From Helicobacteraceae bacterium (GTDB taxonomy: Bacteria > Campylobacterota > Campylobacteria > Campylobacterales > SZUA-545), in assembly GCA_031276985.1 (NCBI GenBank), contig JAISMA010000104.1:1-6082 (forward strand): a DNA stretch of 6,082 bases, in the 5' to 3' direction. The position numbers and the translations under genes are program-made. Positions 1 to 4,274 of this stretch are shown here, one piece after another. A model generated the notes under the pieces. That model worked only from the letters and a program-made list of their open reading frames with translations. It was not told the DNA's origin and searched no databases. Each line of letters starts with the position of its first letter. Positions within the stretch are counted from its first letter, which is position 1.

Positions 1-75
1 GGTCTCATAGCTCAGCGGTAGAGCGCTACCTTGACATGGTAGAGGTCAGAGGTTCGAGACCTCTTGGGACCACCA
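1..75 (+). tRNA. tRNA-Val, anticodon GAC
   Basis: The sequence folds into a complete cloverleaf. The acceptor stem pairs 1-7 with 65-71 (one T-G pair), the anticodon stem pairs 26-30 with 38-42 around the 7-nt loop TTGACAT, and the T stem pairs 48-52 with 60-64 around TTCGAGA. The anticodon GAC (33-35) reads the valine codons GUC and GUU. The discriminator is A72 and the CCA end is encoded at 73-75. The D arm has the usual AGCGGTA loop. The gene begins at the first base of the window, so its promoter lies outside. It points the same way as thrS, 78 nt downstream, and could share its transcript. Confidence 0.97.
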
Positions 76-88
76 TAAAGAGCAAAAA

Positions 89-100
89 CGCGGCAACGCG
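89..100 (+). other. small GCAA-capped hairpin after the tRNA
   Basis: CGCG-GCAA-CGCG forms a 4-bp GC stem with a GNRA tetraloop 13 nt after the tRNA CCA end. No T run follows, so it does not look like an intrinsic terminator. It could help processing of the tRNA 3' trailer or be a chance structure. Confidence 0.3.
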
Positions 101-103
101 CAA

Positions 104-112
104 TTATATAAA
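104..112 (+). promoter_or_regulatory. thrS: possible -10 element for thrS
   Basis: TTATATAAA is the only TATAAT-like word between the tRNA and thrS, and sits about 42 nt before the TTG start. No matching -35 box is visible at the proper distance; sigma-70 promoters in Campylobacterota often lack a conserved -35 box. It may instead be an AT-rich spacer in a transcript that starts upstream of the tRNA. Confidence 0.25.
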
Positions 113-136
113 GAGAGGACTAGTTTGGAAATTAGC

Positions 137-144
137 GGAAGGAA
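137..144 (+). promoter_or_regulatory. thrS: ribosome binding site fixing the TTG start of thrS
   Basis: GGAAGGAA lies 9 nt before the TTG at 154. The reading frame is closed upstream by TAG at 133-135 and the first internal ATG comes only at residue 49, inside the conserved editing domain. The TTG is therefore the only sensible start. Confidence 0.8.
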
Positions 145-153
145 CAAAGCAGT

Positions 154-1962
154 TTGAGCGAAATCATCGCCATTAAAACGCCCGATGGCGTTTTCGACCT
201 CGCCACCGCGAAAGAACAGGGCTTAAACGGCTCGCCTATTTATTACGACGACTCCCCAGAAGCGCTATCGATTATCCGCCACTCTTCGGCGCACCTTATG
301 GCGCAAGCGATCAAAACGCTCTATCCCGACGCGCTGTTTTTCGTGGGACCCGTTGTGGAAGAGGGCTTTTACTACGACTTCAAAACCTCCGCGAAAATCG
401 GCGCGGAAGACCTGAAAACCATTGAAAAAACGATGAAAAAACTCGCCGCGCAAGCTATGCCGATCGAAAAATACGCGCTTAGCAAGCAAGAGGCGATCGA
501 TCGCTACAAGGACGACGCGCTAAAAACCGAAGTTTTAAGCCATATCGACGCGGAAACAATAACCATTTATAAACAAGGCGACTTTGAGGATCTCTGCCGC
601 GGACCGCATGCGCCAAACACCAAATTTTTGCGCTACGTGAAGCTAACGAAACTAGCGGGCGCGTATATCGGCGGCGATAGTTCCCGCGAAATGCTGACGC
701 GAATCTACGGCATAGCCTTTAGCGCCGAAGAGTCGCTTAAAGCGTGGGAGACGTGCATGATCGAAGCCGAAAAGCGCGATCACAGAAAGCTGGGCGTCGA
801 GCTTGGCTTGTTCAAATTTTCCGACGAGATCGGCGGCGGTTTGGCGATCTGGCTACCCGCGGGAGCGAGACTACGCGCAAAGCTGGAGGCGTTTAGTTTC
901 AAGGCGCACAGAAGGCGCGGTTATCAGCCCGTTCGCGGCCCTGAAATTTTGCGATCGGATCTATGGAACAAAAGCGGTCATATCGCCAATTACGGCGAAA
1001 ATATGTACTTTACAAAGATCGACGATAACGAATACGGCTTAAAGCCGATGAACTGCGTGGGGCATATCGCCGTTTATGAATCGCAAACGCGGAGTTTTCG
1101 CGATCTGCCGCTTAAACTTTTCGAGTTTGGCACGGTTCATCGCCACGAGCAAAGCGGCGTGTTGCACGGGCTGCTTCGCGTGCGCGAATTTACGCAGGAC
1201 GACGCGCATATTTTCTGCCGCGAAGATCAGCTTGGCGAGGAGATCGGGAAAATTTTGGAGTTTGTCGATTCGCTAATGAAGCGTTTTGATTTTACCTATA
1301 CGCTCACGCTTTCTACCAAGCCCGACAAGGCAATCGGCGACGATCGCCTGTGGGAACGCGCTACGGAAGCGATTGAAAACGTCCTGAAAAAGCGCGGCGA
1401 TTATCTGCTGGACGTTGGCGGCGGCGCGTTCTACGGACCAAAAATCGACGTCAAAATCACCGACGCGATCGGCAGAAAATGGCAGTGCGGCACGGTTCAA
1501 GTGGATATGAATCTACCCGAACGATTCAATCTGCTCTATACGAGCGCGCAAAACGAACGCGCCCGTCCCGTAATGCTTCACCGCGCCATTATGGGATCGA
1601 TGGAGCGTTTCATCGCGATTTTGATCGAGCATTACGGCGGCGAACTGCCGTTTTTCATCGCGCCGACGCAGGTTGCGATCGTAACGGTTGGCGAAGCGCA
1701 CGTCGCGTACGCAAAAGAGATCGAGGAACTGCTGCGATCGAACGATATTGATACGGAGCTTTACGATCGCGACGACACGCTGGCGAAAAAGATTCGCGTC
1801 GCGGAAAAAAGCCGAGCGCCGTTCATCGTCGTGGTTGGCGATCAAGAGGTGCAAAACCGCTCCGTAGCGTTGCGCGATCGCGGATTGCGCGCGCAAACCG
1901 CGCCGTCGCTGGACGAGTTTGTTAAGCTATGCGTAGAAAAAAACAACGAGGAAAGCCTTTGA
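154..1962 (+). CDS. thrS: threonyl-tRNA synthetase (class II), TGS-less
   Basis: Cytoplasmic enzyme that activates L-threonine with ATP and loads it on tRNA-Thr. It has 602 residues, against 642 in E. coli. Only about 42 residues precede the editing domain, so the N-terminal TGS domain is missing, as I recall for Campylobacter ThrRS. The editing domain, which removes mischarged serine, is intact: HSSAH (H43, H47) and CRGPH (C148, H152). The catalytic core has LKPMNCVGH with zinc ligand C301, the motif 2 region with HRHE (R330), DDAH with zinc ligand H352, and RPVMLHRAIMGSMERF with zinc ligand H476. NCVGH replaces the E. coli NCPGH. The anticodon-binding domain runs from about residue 500 to the end. 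Translation starts at TTG behind GGAAGGAA, and the stop overlaps the infC start. No frameshift or missing catalytic residue is seen. Confidence 0.98.
   Translation: MSEIIAIKTPDGVFDLATAKEQGLNGSPIYYDDSPEALSIIRHSSAHLMAQAIKTLYPDALFFVGPVVEEGFYYDFKTSAKIGAEDLKTIEKTMKKLAAQAMPIEKYALSKQEAIDRYKDDALKTEVLSHIDAETITIYKQGDFEDLCRGPHAPNTKFLRYVKLTKLAGAYIGGDSSREMLTRIYGIAFSAEESLKAWETCMIEAEKRDHRKLGVELGLFKFSDEIGGGLAIWLPAGARLRAKLEAFSFKAHRRRGYQPVRGPEILRSDLWNKSGHIANYGENMYFTKIDDNEYGLKPMNCVGHIAVYESQTRSFRDLPLKLFEFGTVHRHEQSGVLHGLLRVREFTQDDAHIFCREDQLGEEIGKILEFVDSLMKRFDFTYTLTLSTKPDKAIGDDRLWERATEAIENVLKKRGDYLLDVGGGAFYGPKIDVKITDAIGRKWQCGTVQVDMNLPERFNLLYTSAQNERARPVMLHRAIMGSMERFIAILIEHYGGELPFFIAPTQVAIVTVGEAHVAYAKEIEELLRSNDIDTELYDRDDTLAKKIRVAEKSRAPFIVVVGDQEVQNRSVALRDRGLRAQTAPSLDEFVKLCVEKNNEESL
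1948..1954 (+). promoter_or_regulatory. infC: ribosome binding site fixing the TTG start of infC
   Basis: GAGGAAA lies inside the end of thrS, with 7 nt between GAGG and the TTG at 1959. An in-frame ATG 30 nt upstream (1929) has no comparable site at normal spacing. This favours the TTG. Confidence 0.7.
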
Positions 1963-2513
1963 ACAACACCCCCCAAAGTTTCGCCCACAAAGACAAGGAA
2001 AAGCGAACGCTCATCAACGAGCAGATCGTCCGATTTTGCGACGAGGTAAGATGTATCGGCAACGGCGGCGAACAGCTAGGCGTTATATCGTCGCGTCAAG
2101 CGGCGCAAAGAGCCGCCGAGCAAAATCTTGAGCTGGTGCTTATCTCGCCTGAGGCAAATCCGCCCGTGGCGAAGATTATGGATTTCGGCAAATATAAATA
2201 TGAGCAGGAAAAACGCGCCAAAGAGGCAAAAAAGAAGCAAAAACTTGTCGAGGTCAAGGAGATCAAACTGACCGCCAAGATCGCGCAAAACGATCTAAAC
2301 TACAAAATCAAGCACGCGATCGAGTTTTTGGAAGACGGCAAACACGTGAAATTCCGCGTATTTTTGAAGGGGCGCGAAATGGCAAATCCCAGCGTAGGTT
2401 TCGATGTGCTAAAATCCGTCCTTCAAATGGTGGAAGACGCGGCGACAATCGAAAAAGAGCCGTTTTTGGACGGGCGTTTTGTGAGTATGCACGCGATCCC
2501 TAAGAAAAAATAA
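1959..2513 (+). CDS. infC: translation initiation factor IF-3
   Basis: IF-3 binds the 30S subunit, keeps it apart from 50S and checks start codon-initiator tRNA pairing. From TTG the protein has 184 residues, a usual IF-3 length. The N-domain (about 17-80) contains RTLINEQI, EVRCIG and ISPEANPPVAKIMDFGKYKY. A highly charged linker helix follows (KRAKEAKKKQK, 85-95). The C-domain (about 98-182) contains VKEIKLTAKIAQND, HVKFRVFLKGRE (129-140) and DGRFVSMHAIPKKK. The start TTG shares the bases TTGA with the thrS stop, so the two genes are probably translationally coupled. Starting instead at ATG 1929 would add ten residues, MRRKKQRGKP. E. coli infC uses AUU, which IF-3 itself represses; no AUU, AUC or CUG candidate lies in frame here near the Shine-Dalgarno. 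Confidence 0.96.
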   Translation: MNNTPQSFAHKDKEKRTLINEQIVRFCDEVRCIGNGGEQLGVISSRQAAQRAAEQNLELVLISPEANPPVAKIMDFGKYKYEQEKRAKEAKKKQKLVEVKEIKLTAKIAQNDLNYKIKHAIEFLEDGKHVKFRVFLKGREMANPSVGFDVLKSVLQMVEDAATIEKEPFLDGRFVSMHAIPKKK

Positions 2514-2522
2514 AGGTAAAAG

Positions 2523-2714
2523 ATGCCAAAGATGAAGACCAAAAGAGCCGCCGCGAAACGTTTTTCCGTCAAGAAAAACGTCATCAAACGCGGAAGCGCT
2601 TTTAGAAGCCACATTTTGACGAAAAAGAGCAGAAAGACCAAGCGATCGCTTCGCGCGGCGCAGTATGTTCATTCGTCGAACGAGGCTGGCGTCAAGCGAA
2701 TGCTTGGCTTGTGA
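2523..2714 (+). CDS. rpmI: 50S ribosomal protein L35
   Basis: Very basic 63-residue protein of the large ribosomal subunit. It has the L35 signature MPKMKTKRAAAKRFSVKKN at the start and RGSAFRSHILTKKSRKTKR in the middle. The length is normal for the family (about 64). The ribosome binding site AAAGG (2512-2516) overlaps the infC stop codon and lies 6 nt before the ATG, so translation is tightly linked to infC. The last residues, VKRMLGL, are the least conserved part. Unlike most L35-L20 pairs, a structured 114-nt gap separates it from rplT. Confidence 0.97.
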   Translation: MPKMKTKRAAAKRFSVKKNVIKRGSAFRSHILTKKSRKTKRSLRAAQYVHSSNEAGVKRMLGL

Positions 2715-2730
2715 TTTTCGGTTAGTTAGC

Positions 2731-2759
2731 GTTTAACCGCCGTTTAAGGTCGGTTTAAG
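2731..2759 (+). promoter_or_regulatory. three GTTTAA repeats at 11-bp period, also an imperfect hairpin
   Basis: GTTTAA occurs at 2731, 2742 and 2753, exactly 11 bp apart. Such direct repeats, with one copy per helical turn, are typical of OmpR/PhoB-family response regulator sites; the E. coli PhoP box is a GTTTA direct repeat of the same period. The last two copies also read TTTAAG-N5-TTTAAG. The same DNA can form an RNA hairpin: AACCG (2735-2739) pairs with CGGTT (2751-2755), and CC (2740-2741) pairs with GG (2748-2749), with T2750 bulged and loop GTTTAA. No T run follows at once, so a terminator is unlikely. Whether this acts as DNA or RNA cannot be told from sequence. Confidence 0.4.
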
Positions 2760-2764
2760 AATCT

Positions 2765-2804
2765 TCTGTCAGCGCAAGCGAAACAGACAAGAGAGCGCAA
2801 GCTC
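2765..2804 (+). promoter_or_regulatory. rplT: candidate structured rplT leader: two GNRA hairpins
   Basis: Two adjacent hairpins lie 25-64 nt before the rplT start. In the first, TCTGT (2765-2769) pairs with ACAGA (2783-2787), followed by an internal loop and GC/GC closing the tetraloop GCAA (2774-2777). In the second, GAGC (2793-2796) pairs with GCTC (2801-2804) around GCAA (2797-2800). Both contain the 9-nt repeat AGCGCAAGC (2771-2779 and 2794-2802). L20 is known to repress its own operon in E. coli and Bacillus by binding mRNA that mimics its 23S site. The position suits such a role, but I cannot match these structures to a known L20 leader. Confidence 0.4.
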
Positions 2805-2828
2805 CGCCAATAGGCAAAAGGATACTAG

Positions 2829-3182
2829 ATGAGAGTAAAAACGGGTTTTGTCCGCAGACGCAGACACAAGAAATTATTAAAGCAGGCGCGAGGCTTTTTC
2901 AGCGGAAGACATAAACACTTCCGCAAAGCGAAAGAACAGCTTGAGCGAAGCCTCGTTTACGCCTACCGCGATCGCAAAAACAATAAGCGCAATTTCCGAT
3001 CGCTTTGGATTACGCGCATTAACGCAGCGTGTCGATTGCACGGCATAAGCTACTCCAAATTTATCAACGGTTTGGGCAAAGCGAATATCGGGCTTGATCG
3101 CAAAGTCTTAGCCGATTTAGCCATGAACGAACCCGCGTCGTTTGCCGCAATAGCCGATCGCGTTAAAAAGGCGATCGCTTAA
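2829..3182 (+). CDS. rplT: 50S ribosomal protein L20
   Basis: Early-assembly 23S rRNA-binding protein of the large subunit. In several bacteria it also represses its own operon. It has 117 residues, the standard length. The basic N-terminal extension MRVKTGFVRRRRHKKLLKQA and the segments GFFSGRHKHFRKAKEQ, YAYRDRKNNKRNFRSLWITR and NAACRLHGISYSKFINGL are diagnostic of L20. The globular C-terminal part ends DRVKKAIA. AAGGA (2818-2822) lies 6 nt before the ATG. The 114-nt leader upstream is separated from rpmI and carries repeats and hairpins, so rplT may be regulated apart from infC-rpmI. No clear terminator follows the gene. Confidence 0.98.
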   Translation: MRVKTGFVRRRRHKKLLKQARGFFSGRHKHFRKAKEQLERSLVYAYRDRKNNKRNFRSLWITRINAACRLHGISYSKFINGLGKANIGLDRKVLADLAMNEPASFAAIADRVKKAIA

Positions 3183-3187
3183 GCGGC

Positions 3188-3229
3188 GCTAACGATCGCG
3201 CTATGAAATTGGACGGAATTATCGTTAGC
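3188..3229 (+). repeat. 9-bp perfect inverted repeat after rplT
   Basis: GCTAACGAT (3188-3196) and ATCGTTAGC (3221-3229) are perfect inverse complements with a 24-nt loop. The loop contains the ATG at 3203. No T run follows, so this is not a standard terminator. A 10-bp direct repeat, GCGGCGCTAA (3183-3192 and 3233-3242), overlaps the left arm, so the right arm could pair with either copy. Confidence 0.5.
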
Positions 3230-3358
3230 TGGGCGGCGCTAAAAAGCGACGAGCGCTACGACATTTTGCGTCCAACATCAACGCTTCGCGGTATGTTTAT
3301 GGCGCGTCGGGATAAAGCGATTAACAATCTTGCGGGCAAAAGCGCTTATGATGTATAG
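3203..3358 (+). CDS. hypothetical small protein, 51 aa
   Basis: ATG to TAG gives MKLDGIIVSWAALKSDERYD, then about 30 more residues including a basic stretch MFMARRDK and the end GKSAYDV. I recognise no family. It is soluble-looking, with no signal peptide or membrane segment, and near neutral with an Arg/Lys-rich centre. Codons such as GCG, CGC, AAA and GAC are like those of the neighbours, which favours coding. Against it, no Shine-Dalgarno precedes the ATG and the start is in the loop of an inverted repeat. It sits 20 nt after rplT and 58 nt before the membrane-protein gene, on the same strand. It may be a real small gene, a remnant, or chance. Confidence 0.35.
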   Translation: MKLDGIIVSWAALKSDERYDILRPTSTLRGMFMARRDKAINNLAGKSAYDV

Positions 3359-3416
3359 CGGGATTGAGCGCTTTCTAGAGCGCAAAATCGAGCGATAAAA
3401 GCGAAAGGACGTTTTA

Positions 3417-4013
3417 ATGAGCGACGACGTTAATAAAAGTTTTCGGATCTCATGGACGGCGTATTTATCGCTTATAACGGGTTTTACGATTGTAATATCG
3501 ATTTTACTCGCCGTTTTTACCGTTGTCGCGATCGCGCGATTTGGCGACGGCATAGTTCCGACGGCGCTAACCAATTACGAGTTTATCGCCAAAGCGGCAA
3601 AATGGATCGCCGAAACGTCAAAATCGCTTCCTTCAAACGCGATAAATATAGCTTTTTGGATATTTTTTGCTTTAATAGTTTTAGACATACTCAAGTTAAT
3701 ATACAGTTTTATTTATTTGCGAAACATACGTTTATATACCGACGAAAACGGCGTATGGGTATATAGAGGCGTTTTTCCATGGCAAAAAGGTTCATACGGA
3801 GTAAAATGGCGCGATCTTGATTCCGCTAGTTATTTTACTAGTTTTTTAAGTTGGCTACTTAGAACTTACGATATTAGAATAGATCATCGATACACAAAAG
3901 ATAACGAAATAACGCTTTCGCGAGTTTTTAACGGTCATCGCGCGGTCGCGCATATAAACGCGACGCACCAAGAATTTGTCAAATCAAACCAAGAAGCCGC
4001 CAAAGACCCTTAA
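3417..4013 (+). CDS. small membrane protein with probable bacterial PH (bPH2) domain
   Basis: The 198-residue protein has two strong hydrophobic segments (about 14-40 and 74-100) joined by a polar stretch with many small and charged residues (41-73). A C-terminal domain (about 103-182) begins RLYTDENGVWVYRGVFPWQK and continues through KWRDLDSASYF, WLLRTYDIRID and EITLSRVFNG. This order of short strands, a G-containing turn and the 'DIRI...EITL' pair resembles the bPH2 fold (PF03703, YdbS/YdbT type), whose job is poorly known. I expect an inner-membrane protein with the domain in the cytoplasm. AAGGA (3405-3409) lies 7 nt before the ATG. A weak hairpin without a T run (3368-3383) lies just upstream. 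From about 3640 on the gene uses many ATA, TTA and TTT codons, unlike its neighbours. The hydrophobic topology is sure; the domain name is a resemblance I could not test. Confidence 0.6.
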   Translation: MSDDVNKSFRISWTAYLSLITGFTIVISILLAVFTVVAIARFGDGIVPTALTNYEFIAKAAKWIAETSKSLPSNAINIAFWIFFALIVLDILKLIYSFIYLRNIRLYTDENGVWVYRGVFPWQKGSYGVKWRDLDSASYFTSFLSWLLRTYDIRIDHRYTKDNEITLSRVFNGHRAVAHINATHQEFVKSNQEAAKDP

Positions 4014-4274
4014 AAAAACCTTTTCATATTCCCGCCTCCATCCGCAAACCCAACGTTCCGCAACCGCATTGGTTTAACGCAATCTAATCGCCATTTTCGT
4101 TTTACGATCCCGCGTTATTATCCGCTTTTATTTTTACGAAAATCCAACATTTACGTCATATCAGCTTGCGCGGGAACGATAAAGAAAGGCGAGAGCCGCG
4201 CATTCTTTCGCGCCAAGCAAGAGAGATCGGGCGCTTTGCCAAACGACAAAAGAACGCGGGCGAAATTAGGCGCG
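4014..4274. other. non-coding spacer between convergent genes
   Basis: The 261 nt separate the stop codons of two genes that run toward each other. I see no gene on either strand. The region is mixed: AT-rich tracts such as TTTTATTTTTACG near 4126-4138, then GC-rich stretches after 4160. Several inverted repeats exist: ATTTTCGT (4093-4100) with ACGAAAAT (4136-4143), TCCCGCG (4108-4114) with CGCGGGA (4169-4175), and GGCGC/GCGCC copies near 4210-4235. None forms a compact GC stem followed by a T run, so no terminator is called for either gene. Confidence 0.6.
4101..4183. repeat. imperfect inverted repeat, possible decayed dispersed element
   Basis: TTTACGATCCCGCG (4101-4114) is nearly the inverse complement of CGCGGGAACGATAAA (4169-4183), with a 54-nt interior. 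The right end, AGCTTGCGCGGGAA (4163-4175 plus the next A), looks like half of the 'ATTCCCGC...GCGGGAAT' palindromic repeat found between genes in many bacteria, with the other half mutated. Only one copy is in the window, so this is tentative. Confidence 0.3.

Noticed and set aside
31..36. TTGACA, a perfect -35 word
   Set aside because: It is the anticodon loop of the tRNA, and no -10 box lies 17 nt downstream.
1929..1958. Longer IF-3 beginning at ATG 1929
   Set aside because: No ribosome binding site at normal spacing, and the extra MRRKKQRGKP does not fit the IF-3 N-terminus. TTG 1959 has GAGGAAA 7 nt upstream.
3368..3383. Hairpin GCGCTTTCTAGAGCGC as a terminator
   Set aside because: It is followed by AAAAT on the plus strand, not a T run, and no minus-strand gene ends there.
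3278..3574. 98-codon minus-strand frame
   Set aside because: It lies antisense to the small ORF end and the membrane-protein start, has no recognisable domain, and mirrors the plus-strand coding pattern.
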